DNA of 64,000 nt. It comes from Hofstenia miamia (lineage: Eukaryota; Xenacoelomorpha; Acoela). How positions within the stretch are numbered: position 1 is the first letter of the stretch; every line of letters begins with the position of its first letter. Shown here one piece after another: positions 1 to 11,516 of the stretch. A model generated the notes under the pieces. It ran no database searches. It saw only the letters and a list, made by a program, of their open reading frames with translations, and was not told where the DNA came from. Location: NCBI GenBank assembly GCA_004352715.1, contig SCFE01000094.1, forward strand, positions 1,389,206 through 1,453,205, read 5' to 3'. The translations under genes were made by a program, and so were the position numbers.

Positions 1-2450
1 TTTACAAAACATTTATTTGTTTAGTATGGTGAATGCATTACAGGGTTTACAAATTTAATGAATGGAGATGATATCTATGGAAAAAATCGTCAACTTATAT
101 ATTTTTAAAAAATAAACACAAAGTTTCAAATAAATCACGCTTCTTCTCTGGTGTTATATATTTCATTTTATGTGTATCGTATTTTTATTTTGCCTTCTTG
201 ATTGTTTTTTATTACTATTGCATTAGTAATTGTAATTTTTCTCTGGTGTTTTATTTTATTATTCCATGAGAGTGTATGCATCTATTGTAATTTTTTTAAA
301 AATTAATGCAATAAGGAGGCGCTGAGTCAACCCATTGAATATTGCATAGATAAAAATTTTTGATGTGTGAAATTATCATCGCATGTTACTTTGCCTCTTA
401 ACATAAAGAAAGTTAGTGGAAATTGACATCTTGACAGCATGTAGTGGGTTATATGTCTATATACATTTTTTGTATTATCTCTATTCCCATCATACATTGT
501 TTTAACAAATAACGCCATACACTCATTGTTAGCAAATATAGTTTATCTGTAAATGGTGTTTTACTACATACAGGTGATATGGTTTAATATTTTGCTTTAT
601 TTGTACATGTTTCAAGTTTAAAGACAAGACGATTTTTATAGTTAATTCTCCACTAGCATAAATGGTTTAAAAATTTTTTAAGGTAAAGCGAATTATTATT
701 AGTGATTTTAAATTAAACACAGGTTTTAGCTCATCATGATTATCNCCACTAGCGTAAATGGTTAAAAAAATTTAAAGGTAAAGCGAAATATTAGTGATTT
801 TAAATTAAACAGAGTTTTTAGTTCACTGTGATTACCTATTAAAGAAATAGATCGGTGCATACGCTAATTTGTGTTAATTTGTTCCCATGGTAGCAGATGA
901 GGGAGATCAGAATGCGGGCATTTCTCTGACATTGTGTACAAACCCCTTTGTGTTTTTATGGGGTATTCTATTTGAGAAATGGAAACAGAGTGCCACTTAA
1001 TACTACAGAGATTGAATGCTTTGATGATAGCTTTTGGGAGAATTGGCTGAAAACTGCTAAATTGATTTTGGATTGAATCATAATTATCCCTCAAAATTTT
1101 ACGAGGTAAAACCATTTTATCTCAGTGTGTTATGCGTGATGGGGAAAGGCGGACATCGAATTACGCCCACTGTTATCTATCACTCTGTCATTGTCTTCCA
1201 ATACAAATGGGGGGGGGACTGGTTTTGCTAATATGTGTGAAGAGAATTGATTCTTTTTGCAGTGTGTAATAGCTCGCTGGAAATTGTAGTCTAATTAGCT
1301 CAANAAATGGAAACAGAGTGCCACTTAATACTACAGAGATTGAATGCTGCGCTGATAGCTTTTGGGAGAATTGGCTGAAAACTGCTTAATTGATTTTGTT
1401 TTGAATCATAATTATCCATCAAAATTTTACTAGGTAAAACCATTTATCTCAGTGTGTTATGCGTGATGGGGAAAAGCGGACATCAAATTACACCCACTGT
1501 TATCTATCACTCTGTCATTGTCTTCCAATACAAATGTGGGAACTGGTTTTGCTAATATGTGTGAAGAGAATTGATTCTTTTTGCAGTGTGTAATAGCTCG
1601 CTGGAAATTGTAGTCTAATTAGCTCAACACGTCAAAAGGTTCGCGAAACCTTGAGTCACNAATTGATTTTGGATTGAATCATAATTATCCATCAAAATTT
1701 TACGAGGTAAAACCATTTATCTCAGTGTGTTATGCGTGATGGGGAAAAGTGGACATCGAATTACGCCCACTGTTATCTATCACTCTGTCATTGTCTTCCA
1801 ATACAAATGTGGGGACTGGTTTTGCTAATATGTGTGAAGAGAATTGATTCTTTTTGCAGTGTGTAATAGCTCGCTGGAAATTGTAGTCTAATTAGCTCAA
1901 CAAGTCAAAAGGTTCGCGAAACCTTGAGTCATGGGATTTAAAGTTGGACGCAAATTGACTTGACGCGACAGAGAATATGAAGTCGCCATTGGTTTGATGT
2001 TGCTTTAACACCAATGTGAGCGAGTTTGCTAACACCTTCAACCACAAAAGAATATATCAGATGGGTAAGCTACTTTTTCAATATTTTATATATACAATAG
2101 CGTATTTTTTATACACGGTAATGTGTTATCATGTAATATTTTTTAATTAATAATGTGAATTACGCATTTGTTTTTTATTTCATTGCTAGTTGACTTACTA
2201 TAATTATTTAGATATAATATTGCGAATTATGAATTTAAATTCTTTGTAAGCGTTTTTGCTATTGAAATTAACATGCATCTCACTATACGCNNNNNNNNNN
2301 NGGTAATGTGTTATCATGTAATATTTTTTAATTAATAATGTGAATTACGCATTTGTTTTTTATTTCATTGCTAGTTGACTTACTATAATTATTTAGATAT
2401 AATATTGCGAATTATGAATTTAAATTCTTTGTAAGCGTTTTTGCTATTGA
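1..2450. repeat. Sub-terminal region of a second Maverick/Polinton copy
   Basis: No intact gene is visible. Stretches around 90-450 and 2055-2450 match 17890-18300 and 18360-18840 in the same orientation, the region between the packaging ATPase and the right terminal repeat of the Polinton at 8055-19885. I infer that this is the equivalent part of another copy whose genes lie left of the window. The part from about 960 to 1960 contains three near-identical blocks of about 330 bp separated by single Ns at 1304 and 1660; these look like unmerged overlaps rather than a true tandem array. A similar imperfect repeat surrounds the single N at 745. Confidence 0.6.
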
Positions 2451-2475
2451 AATTAACATGCATCTCACTATATGC
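2117..2475. repeat. Duplicated flank across an 11-N gap
   Basis: Bases 2117-2290 and 2302-2475 are almost identical and lie on either side of an 11-base N run. This is best read as an unresolved contig overlap. Confidence 0.85.
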
Positions 2476-3363
2476 GTTTCAAGTTTATTACATTTAGATC
2501 AAATGCAGAATTGCAATTAATTTTGCGATATAATACATTGGAAGAGTGGAACACCATGTGACGCATACAAACACATAAACACCATCCGTAAATCAAATGA
2601 AGTTGAAAAACATGTAATAGTCAACAAAGCNNNNNNNNNNNNNNNNNNNNNNNNNNNNNNNNNNNNNNNNNNNNNNNNNNNNNNNNNNNNNNNNNNNNNN
2701 NNNNNNNNNNNNNNNNNNNNNNNNNNNNNNNNNNNNNNNNNNNNNNNNNNNNNNNNNNNNNNNNNNNNNNNNNNNNNNNNNNNNNNNNNNNNNNNNNNNN
2801 NNNNNNNNNNNNNNNNNNNNNNNNNNNNNNNNNNNNNNNNNNNNNNNNNNNNNNNNNNNNNNNNNNNNNNNNNNNNNNNNNNNNNNNNNNNNNNNNNNNN
2901 NNNNNNNNNNNNNNNNNNNNNNNNNNNNNNNNNNNNNNNNNNNNNNNNNNNNNNNNNNNNNNNNNNNNNNNNNNNNNNNNNNNNNNNNNNNNNNNNNNNN
3001 NNNNNNNNNNNNNNNNNNNNNNNNNNNNNNNNNNNNNNNNNNNNNNNNNNNNNNNNNNNNNNNNNNNNNNTGTATACAGGTGAGTCTAATGTGTGTTATA
3101 ACAAGGTATATTTTACAAAATGCAATGTTATGTATATTAACAAAAATGTAATGCAAACAATTGTGATATTATCAAGGTGAAATTACTCATACCAAAAAAA
3201 TGGCCCTAACATGTAAATCAATTAAAAGCATTACTAATTGAAATCCATTAGTAGACATACTTAAAAATATCTGACGTCACTGAAAATCCATTAGCAGAGA
3301 TGTCAAAACATTTGTCAAGTAGAATGACTCATTAATTAACATTTGCAAACACTCCCTTGATAT
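2450..3363 (+). repeat. Terminal repeat of a Maverick/Polinton, third copy in the window
   Basis: The flanks of a 440-N gap (2631-3070) match the right terminal repeat at 18840-19885 in the same orientation and the left repeat at 8055-9135 in reverse. Similarity stops at 3363, just after the shared end CTCCCTTGATAT. What follows at 3364 is unrelated to the flanks of the other two copies, so 3363 is a candidate element end. It could also be a later breakpoint. Confidence 0.65.
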
Positions 3364-4379
3364 AGCAGACCCTCAAGGTCATTTTGTGTAACCAAGCCTG
3401 TTTTATGTACACTACTATGGAATACTTTGCTTAGTTTTGGAGGAATTTCTATGAACATCTAAAATTCTAAAAAATTTTGTAGTGTGAGCAATCTCCAGTA
3501 TTGCAATTACAATAATAATTAAATTTACTTTCTGGAATCTCTCACAAATTTTGCTACAAACGGAGTTGTTTTGCTTTTTGACAGGGTAATTTTATTTCAG
3601 TTTTCTATGAAACTTACTAATAATATTCAAAGAACCTGTTTATAATACTGAAAGTATAATGTATTGAAATTTGAGAGACCTCATTCAAATAAAGCAACTG
3701 GAACCCTNAGAATAATTGACACATTTGCCCCTTAACCCTAAACTGCCCAGAGCTATATAAAACTGTTCATTAATATTAATGAACACTGATGCTTGCAGTT
3801 AATCACTTAACTACTAAAATCATTAGCTATAATTAATTACATAGATTCGAACATATGACCGGTGGTCAGTGCCAACTGGCTTGCACTTCTGCTTCTGCTA
3901 GTGAATGTTTGTAATCTGCAGTTTGAATATGCCTAAAATGATTGATTTAAATATGCCTCTATACAAACTATTAATTTTTATGAATTGCCTTCATTCTTAA
4001 TGTAATTTTCATGCAAACTCAAATAAAGCAAGATAGTTTACAGTATACAAAATTGTTCTATATGCATTCGACAAGTTCATCTAGTAGTTGCAATACTTTA
4101 AATAGGATTAACGGTTTTGTTTGTTTAGACGTAGATGTCAAAATATCTATATCCACTGTTCAGAAAATGCTCATAAAAGCTTTTATAGGTTGTTATTGAT
4201 TCATTTTGCCGCGCGCTAAATATTTACGGTAACAGCTTTGCTGGGATTCGATAAGAGAATGCTATAATTAATTCCTACAAAGCATTTTCTGTTAGCATAA
4301 ATTGTAAATTTTAATTTTGCTGGCAATATAAATTTTCAAATTGATCCGTTAGATGGCTACAACATTTACAAAAATGATG
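3364..4379. other. Unassigned AT-rich sequence
   Basis: No coding similarity was recognised on either strand. A single N at 3708 marks another assembly join, this time without an obvious duplicated flank. The 62-codon open frame at 4011-4199 shows no family features. Confidence 0.5.
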
Positions 4380-5370
4380 TTCTCAATTTCTCCATATGAA
4401 TATACTCATTGTAAGCTTTACGATTTTCTATATTAGAAATATTTCTAGCTTTTTTGTATAATGCATAACTTTCAGGGCGTTAGAAAAAAAATTTAAAAGC
4501 GTCATTTTTTTGTTATTAATTTTTTGCAGAAATCAGAAATCCAAGGCTTGTCATTCTTTATGTTTTTGCGAGAATGATTAGTAACAAGGATTTTTTTTCA
4601 GGACAATATTAATCTAAATAGGATTCAAGAATATCAAGAAAGTTTTTGATTATGCGTATTTTAGCTTTAGAGAAACTGGCTGATATTATACAGTGATCAG
4701 AAAATGGACATTTAGAGGAGTAGCATAAGAAATCAAAATTATTTTCGGGCAGTGCGGTATAGTCAATCAAAGTTGCAATGTTATCTGCGATTCTTGTAGG
4801 AATGAAGGCATTTGCTGTTTTTAAATTAAAAGTATTAAAAAAGAGATTAATCGTTTTATTATGATGTTTATTTAAGCAATTTAGGTTCCAATCACCCATT
4901 AATATTACATATTTATTTTCTGATTAGGCCAGTTAAATTGTATTTGCAATTTGTTCAAAAAATTCATTAGTATGCCATTTATTTGGGCAGTATGAAACAT
5001 TAATTAATTGCTTTTTAAAAGGTGCATTTTTGATAGGGTTATCAATTACAACCCAAAGGCTTTCGAATTTTTCTGAGCTTACTATATCATTCCGTTGGTT
5101 TGGATGAAATGATCTCGGTAGTAGAAGGAGTACCCTGCCCCCTTGCTTTTACCGAGTATATTACAATGGGTTCTATCTTTTCTGAATAATGTATATTGAT
5201 TATTGTTATCTGACAAAACATGATCAAGGTCATTGCAGGTAAACTATGTCTCATTAATTGCTAGCACTATATTTTCATAAAAATTGCTAATAAGTTACTT
5301 GTAATCACAATTTTTATTAGATAAATTCTGGGCATTTAAATGAACGTAATTAATCATATCTTTCTTAGAT
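4380..5370 (-). pseudogene. CR1-like LINE ORF2 fragment: endonuclease and start of RT
   Basis: Minus-strand relic of a CR1-like non-LTR retrotransposon. The apurinic-type endonuclease begins near 5370 (residues NYVHLNAQNL, then an N-E-T-W motif) and continues through GDWNLN and the C-terminal SDH motif in 4609-4899. The linker to the RT follows near 4400-4480 with the residues KKARNISNIENRKAYNEYI, almost the same as in the fuller LINE copy at 10564-15310. Stops and frameshifts break the frame, and the element ends near 4380 before the RT catalytic region. In a living element this protein nicks target DNA and primes reverse transcription; this copy cannot. Confidence 0.8.
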
Positions 5371-5856
5371 GAAACATTTTTTAGATTTGTTTCATAATTA
5401 AGCAAAGGACCAGGATTTGTTTTGATTCCATGTATAAGTAATAATAATAATTTTAAAACCAAAATTGCCAAAAGTTCTTTGAAGGGATTTTTTCTACGGT
5501 TATATCTGTTATTGGAAAAATGCTGATAATAGTTGCAAACTTAGATTTTAAGAAAAATTTTTGTTGGTAAACTACCCATAGTTTTAGCATTACAAAGTTG
5601 AATAAATCCATACTGTTTACTAAAAAGTTAATAAGTGCCGGAGCTTTAGTACCTCAAAAGGTGAGAAATGATTAGATAGTGTAGTTGAAAGTACTTTGGC
5701 GCACGTTTGCGGGTGTGGCACATAGCGTCCTTGATTAATCATTGCTGGTGAGTGCAAGGTACGTGATTGCCTGCGATGTTGTGGTGGCATATGTGTATTT
5801 GCTGGTCGACATTATTGATAAGCATTATGTGGCTTTGGCGGCAAAATTGAGCGACT

Positions 5857-6300
5857 TTAGATGAAAGGATGCTTTGCATTTGCAAAATAGCTTTTAATGC
5901 ATCGTGCTAATATAGCATATCCAGATTCAGAGAAATGAATTCCTCCTTGTGTAAATAGATCTGCATTAACAGGTGCATCTTTGTAAAAATAATGGTTATT
6001 TTCAAAGATCTTGTACTGCAATTGTTTTGCATTTTGATGTAATAATACATTGACTTTCGATGACATTTTATTGAATGTATTATATGAGAATGGTGTGAGT
6101 TCGCCCAATGTAATTTCTGTATTTCAAAAGGAATGGCTTGGCAGTAATCAATTTTTTGAAAAGTGGTGTAAAATTTTTGTTTGATTGCATGAGGTCGTTT
6201 CTTCCAACAGTGATCATGACCTTCTTTATATTGTTCCTTTATGGGTATTGATAAATTATATTTAAAATTTCCTTGATTTTAGCTTCGGGATATGAATGAA
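5857..6300 (-). pseudogene. LINE ORF1 fragment with SGNH-esterase domain
   Basis: Minus-strand remains of a CR1-type ORF1 with an SGNH/GDSL hydrolase fold. Near 6210-6240 the frame contains the block III signature TVGRND. The last block, in the intact 5857-6108 frame, has GGIHFSESGYAILA, which carries the catalytic-type histidine; the aspartate three residues before it is expected at ADLFTQGGIHF but reads differently. The order is unusual: this ORF1 piece lies directly downstream of RT sequence (6300-8048) instead of upstream. Its continuation at 5370-4380 is the endonuclease, the normal ORF1-to-ORF2 order. Confidence 0.75.
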
Positions 6301-8048
6301 TTTTGACGTCATGATCTTTCACAAGTTTATTTGCCCTCAAATTGTGATACATTGATGTTTAATATCTAATGACTTGTTGGTGAAGAATATACAAGGATCA
6401 TCTGTGCATTGTGTAAAATTACAATTAGTATAAAAGTTCATATCATTGACATAGATATTAAACAGAAGAGGTTCAAGAATGCTTCCTTGCAGAACTCCTT
6501 TTTCAATATATAGCCAGTCTGAAAGTACTTAGTTGATTTTAACTCATTGTTTCCTATTACTTAAAAAATTCGCCATTGAACTAGCACTATCAAGGGACAA
6601 ACCCATACCTATTAGTTTTTTTATTAGTATGTTATGGTTGATTGAATCAAATGCCTTAGAGAGATTTAAGCATGCAATAGCAATATATTGTTGATCATCC
6701 AATGAAATTCTTCAGTTTTCTGTTGCCTGGATAAGAACATCATTCATTGAAAAACTTCTTCTAAATGCAAATTGTGTTGCAAAAAGCAGACTGTTTTTTA
6801 ATATGCTCGAATATTTGATTAATAATCTTTCAAAACTTTTCTTATTGGTGTTGTGATTGAAATAGGCAATAATTAATTGAGCACATTTCATCATTTTTTG
6901 TAACACAGAGTAACGTATGCTTCTTTTAAGCAGTCTGGGAATGTTTTGGATTTAATGCATTCATTAAAAATGTAGTTAAGGTGAATGTTAATTAAGTGTG
7001 CAGTTTCCTTAAGTGTCCATGTAAGTAGTTATGGCTGCAAGAAGAGGATGCAAATTTGATTCTGATTGGTCGAGGTGTTGTGACGTCATGTCACGTGTTA
7101 GGNGAAAAGTGGTGTAAAATTTTTGTTTGATTGCATGAGGTCGTTTCTTCCAACAGTGATCATGACCTTCTTTATATTGTTCCTTTATGGGTATTGATAA
7201 ATTATATTTAAAATTTCCTTGATTTTAGCTTCGGGATATGAATGAATTTTGACGTCATGATCTTTCACAAGTTTATTTGCCCTCAAATTGTGATACATTG
7301 ATGTTTAATATCTAATGACTTGTTGGTGAAGAATATACAAGGATCATCTGTGCATTGTGTAAAATTACAATTAGTATAAAAGTTCATATCATTGACATAG
7401 ATATTAAACAGAAGAGGTTCAAGAATGCTTCCTTGCAGAACTCCTTTTTCAATATATAGCCAGTCTGAAAGTACTTAGTTGATTTTAACTCATTGTTTCC
7501 TATTACTTAAAAAATTCGCCATTGAACTAGCACTATCAAGGGACAAACCCATACCTATTAGTTTTTTTATTAGTATGTTATGGTTGATTGAATCAAATGC
7601 CTTAGAGAGATTTAAGCATGCAATAGCAATATATTGTTGATCATCCAATGAAATTCTTCAGTTTTCTGTTGCCTGGATAAGAACATCATTCATTGAAAAA
7701 CTTCTTCTAAATGCAAATTGTGTTGCAAAAAGCAGACTGTTTTTTAATATGCTCGAATATTTGATTAATAATCTTTCAAAACTTTTCTTATTGGTGTTGT
7801 GATTGAAATAGGCAATAATTAATTGAGCACATTTCATCATTTTTTGTAACACAGAGTAACGTATGCTTCTTTTAAGCAGTCTGGGAATGTTTTGGATTTA
7901 ATGCATTCATTAAAAATGTAGTTAAGGTGAATGTTAATTAAGTGTGCAGTTTCCTTAAGTGTCCATGTAAGTAGTTATGGCTGCAAGAAGAGGATGCAAA
8001 TTTGATTCTGATTGGTCGAGGTGTTGTGACGTCATGTCACGTGTTAGG
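6158..8048. repeat. 945-bp exact duplication joined by a single N
   Basis: 6158-7102 and 7104-8048 appear identical and are separated only by the N at 7103. Both carry the same RT fragment with the same stop codons. The equivalent right-hand copy (19905-20962) has only one. This looks like an assembly duplication; true copy number is probably one. Confidence 0.9.
6300..8048 (-). pseudogene. CR1-like LINE reverse transcriptase fragment (assembled twice)
   Basis: Minus-strand RT relic. In each unit the frame holds finger sequence ending in FSMNDVLIQATEN (6712-6906 and 7658-7852), a stop, then motif A (LSKAFDSINH), motif B (GVLQGSILEPLLFNIYVND) and a degraded motif C where YADD has become CTDD. 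The RT then breaks off and is followed at once by ORF1 esterase sequence, so thumb and 3' UTR are missing. The same in-frame stop and the same RT-to-ORF1 junction occur in the mirror copy at 19905-20962, so both descend from one already broken ancestor. Confidence 0.85.
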
Positions 8049-8054
8049 TGGTAA

Positions 8055-9135
8055 ATATCAAGGGAGTGTTTGCAAATGTTAGTGAGTCACCTACTTGATA
8101 TTACTGCTAATAGGTTATTTGACAGTAGTTAATGGGTTTTCTAAGATTATTGCTAATGGATTTTAATTAGTGATTCATATACATGTCATGAGGGACAAAT
8201 TAGTTTACATTCACAGCATGTTTTAATATACTGACTAATTTCATTGTATATTTTTTTGTTAATATACCTGGCTATATCACACATTATACACACTTACACA
8301 CATTTGCATACATTACATTGCATTTGTGATTATGCATTGTTGGCTAAATTTACAATGTTTTGTCAGATACACACACATATCTGTTAATATTACAGACTAA
8401 TTTTTCATGTTTTTTGATTACATGTAAAGACTACACAATGCAGTGTCAATACAAACTGCTATCACAGGTTATTGCATCATGTTTTTTCCAACCAATGAAT
8501 ATTTTCTATAATTTCAAATACTTACATGTACAGTGTTTAATTCGTTAACACTTCATTTTTGTTAATATACACGATTCTTCCATTGTAAAAATTCTATTCA
8601 TTTTGATAATATTCAAAATACAGAATAATGAGAAATATTTCATTACATGTGTGATACACAATAAAAACAAACTACATCCTTGGAAAAAGTAAACATGGTT
8701 TAATGCATAAAAGCATAATTTTGTTTCCTAAAAATATACATGTGAAGTTATTAATATAATTTATAAATACATGCAGTTCAATATACAATATTATTATATT
8801 AGTTTTACACAGTGATCTTTTCTCTCTTCATTTCTTTTTGGTGTATACAGATTTTTCATGATTGTACAAGTGTACGACTTACATCTTTTATCAACGTGTA
8901 TGTGTTTTTTCAGGTTGTACATGTTTGTAGACTGATACATCTTTTCTCGACTTACACATCTTTTTCAGCTTTATTTGTTTTTATCGACTTTTAATTAGCA
9001 TTCTTCTTTTCTTCATTTCTTTATGATTTATACACATTTTTGAGAGTGTACACAATTGTAGATTGTTACATCTTTTGTTGACTCCCCTTTTCCATCATTT
9101 TGTACTGCCAAATTAGTCACAATTCAATGAAATGC
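8055..9135. repeat. Left inverted terminal repeat of the Maverick/Polinton
   Basis: This block of about 1.08 kb is the reverse complement of 18865-19885, with clear but moderate divergence (substitutions and small indels throughout). Together they bracket the ATPase, integrase and capsid-type genes, as Polinton terminal repeats do. The open frames inside (for example 8360-8548, 8812-8994) are low-complexity and probably not genes. Similarity continues outwards beyond 8055 into LINE sequence, which is unusual. Confidence 0.8.
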
Positions 9136-9199
9136 AATTTTTTATAGTTCATTGGTGATCATAACCATATGTGGCCACATCACATCACCTATGTGTAGT

Positions 9200-9340
9200 A
9201 AAAGATAAGATAAGATAAGATATTCTATATTTAGAGACTTTTATTTACAATTTCAGAAACTGATAAATTCTCTAAATAGTGTCAATAATGTACAAAAATA
9301 ATAGAAAAGACATGAAATATATACAAGAAAAGTGTCATTT
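9200..9340 (-). mobile_element. 5'-truncated LINE 3' end
   Basis: Ends on the plus strand with several AAGAT-type pentamer repeats at about 9200-9225, and resembles the 3' end of the LINE at 10564 (same pentamers, then TATTCT and a short hairpin). It is inserted at the 3' end of the capsid-like gene and probably truncates it. Confidence 0.7.
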
Positions 9341-9690
9341 TAGGCAATGGATATTATAGTCTTGTAGTAGTTTGCATATAAACTATAATCATTAAACAAT
9401 AAGTGTAACACATTATTTGTTAAACAAACTTGATCTTGTTTTGTATCATCTGCATCATCCCAAACCAGGTTCCCACCATCACTTTTGCATACAATTTTCA
9501 CTAATAAACCAAGATGTATATTCTGCAAATCAATGTACTCATTTTGCTCCAACCTGAAATTAAATTCAATGAGTGGTCCATTAAAACCAGAAGTTGGGGA
9601 ATATTCCTGTGTACTACCCCATTAAAGATTACCAACACCTTATCAGGTTCAAAAATATCCAAACAAGAATGAGTGAACGTGGTCATGATG
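9340..9690 (-). pseudogene. Maverick/Polinton capsid-like protein (F54H12.2-like), broken
   Basis: Minus-strand fragment of the capsid-type protein found in animal Polintons and annotated in many genomes as F54H12.2-like. The clearest stretch is EQNEYIDLQNIHLGLLVKI, followed by a conserved-type DG and then NNVLHLLF (family pattern: EYIDL, about 10 residues, K(I/V), DG, NNLLHSLF). The upstream part lies in a second frame (9501-9716, HSCLDIFEPD), so there is at least one frameshift. The C-terminal two thirds are missing; a LINE 3' end abuts at 9340. In an intact element it would form part of a virion-like shell. The family match is from residue pattern only. Confidence 0.75.
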
Positions 9691-9729
9691 GGGATCAAAC
9701 TAATATCAGTTGTCAATGTGTACAGCTAT

Positions 9730-10180
9730 TTATACCAAATTTCTAAAAATGCCAGTTTTCTTTATGACAGGTTTCTTTTTCACTTTGCATGGACTAGGTT
9801 TACATTGTTTTTTTACTGTGGAAACTGTAAATTGTTTTATTCCGCATTTTGTTTTAATTGTTTTTGTTATCCTCCTTGGCTCAAAGAAGCCATTACCAGT
9901 TTGTTCACAATTCTGACGTCGTTTATTAAATTGATTCCTGACTGTGTTTTTTGCTACATTGGCAATTATTCATTTTAAAACTTTTTTTCACATTTTCACC
10001 AGAGACTATGTTGTTTAAACCTGAAATTGATTCATCCAAAATCTCATTACTGATATTGCTTAATACATTTTTCAAGTGTGGAATCATTTTCAATGCTAGT
10101 GGTAAAGCAACCTGCCTGAGTGTGGTAATTACTCCAAAGCCTTTTTGATGAGTTATTGCTGTAGGGTTTCTACTACTCAT
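9730..10180 (-). pseudogene. Polinton-type small hydrophobic/basic protein, frameshifted
   Basis: Starts at 10180 with 84 codons containing a glycine-rich start (KGFGVITTLRQVALPLALK) and SGENVKKSFK, a layout seen in a small structural protein of animal Polintons. After a frameshift near 9945 a strongly basic C-terminus continues in another frame to a stop at 9730-9732. It lies directly before the capsid-like gene on the same strand. The function, probably virion core or membrane-associated, is inferred from this resemblance and is uncertain. Confidence 0.55.
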
Positions 10181-10239
10181 TGTTCACTATAATATCACTC
10201 CATACTGAATGATTTGACAATTACATATATAGGTTATCT

Positions 10240-10475
10240 AAATTATTCTATTCTTGTCCATGCACACTTCCTAATTACTTTAGTCAATTCCTATTGGTAG
10301 AATTTTCCTTTAATTATTTCACCATGATTGTCACTATTTGACTTTAGTTCATATGTAATGGGGATTGTGGGAAATGCTTTGTTTATTTTAAGAACCTCCA
10401 TTTGAAATTGTGGTCAATAACCTTTTCAAAATGTGAAATCAGATTTTGAAATTCTTACCAGATCATCAAAGTGAA
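10240..10475 (-). pseudogene. C-terminal domain of the Polinton integrase, cut off by a LINE
   Basis: The minus-strand frame beginning near 10470 reads DDLVRISK, then KGY after a stop, then ITYEL and IIKGKFY before a third stop. This is the family pattern of the Polinton integrase tail (VRISK, FEKGY, TYxL, GxFYxxEL). Three stops lie at otherwise conserved positions. The catalytic part lies at 15347-15850, separated by the LINE at 10564-15310, so the two pieces were once one gene. Confidence 0.8.
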
Positions 10476-10861
10476 ACAATGCTGGTCAGTAATGCTTATT
10501 GCTAACAGTAATTAGTTTTCCAACCAAGCATGGTACATGTTTTTTTCTTACAGAATTTGGAGAAAGATAAGATAAGATATTCTTTATTCAGATAAATATT
10601 GACAATTAATAACTGGTAATTTATCTGAATAGCGTCTAAAAATATACAATCATATGTAATACATACAAAACAACAAATAACTATACAATAAATCTACCAG
10701 GCTAGCGAAAAATTACTAATGAGAGATTTCAAGTATGGGTTGTTGAGTAATCATAATTGTAAAATTTATATCCTAGCCATGATTTACCTGAGATATACTG
10801 TTGTTTAAGGTAAATTTTAATTTGCCTTTTAAAAATGCTTAATTTTTCAATGTTTTTTATT

Positions 10862-11516
10862 TCTTTAGGCAATGTATTCCAAGTTCAGATAGTGGTATTA
10901 ATGAATAATTCTTTCATAATTTTTTTCTATATCTAATACATGTAAAATGTTTTGATCTGCAGTTCTGCTTATGAATAAAACCAGGCATAGAAATCATATT
11001 AAAAGGTGGTAAATTCTTTATGAGTTTAAAAAAGGTCAGTATAGTATTTAAAATGACAAGATATCTTTGGAAAAGGATAGATTTTGAAATGTAGTCCTTA
11101 GTTCTAGAAGAATTTTTCTTTGAAGCATTTAGTGCCCATCTTAACTGGATATCAAGTTTCCTAAAAAAACAATCTTTTATGTCAGTAANTTTCTTTAGGC
11201 AATGTATTCCAAGTTCAGATAGTGGTATTAATGAATAATTCTTTCATAATTTTTTTCTATATCTAATACATGTAAAATGTTTTGATCTGCAGTTCTGCTT
11301 ATGAATAAAACCAGGCATAGAAATCATATTAAAAGGTGGTAAATTCTTTATGAGTTTAAAAAAGGTCAGTATAGTATTTAAAATGACAAGATATCTTTGG
11401 AAAAGGATAGATTTTGAAATGTAGTCCTTAGTTCTAGAAGAATTTTTCTTTGAAGCATTTAGTGCCCATCTTAACTGGATATCAAGTTTCCTAAAAAAAC
11501 AATCTTTTATGTCAGT
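10862..11516. repeat. 327-bp duplicated flank at single-N join
   Basis: 10862-11188 and 11190-11516 are essentially identical, with the N at 11189 between them, inside the 3' part of the LINE. Probably one copy in the real genome. Confidence 0.85.

Noticed and set aside
864-1115. 83-codon minus-strand frame as a gene
   Set aside because: It lies in the block that is repeated around the Ns at 1304 and 1660, and the frame is not kept in the other copies.
2593-3156. 187-codon frame
   Set aside because: Almost entirely Ns; the real residues are in a terminal repeat.
6158-8048. Two tandem LINE RT genes
   Set aside because: The copies are exact, joined by one N, and the mirror locus has only one; treated as an assembly artefact.
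9673-9978. Plus-strand 101-codon frame
   Set aside because: It is the complement of the Polinton small protein and capsid-like gene; hydrophobic shadow frame.
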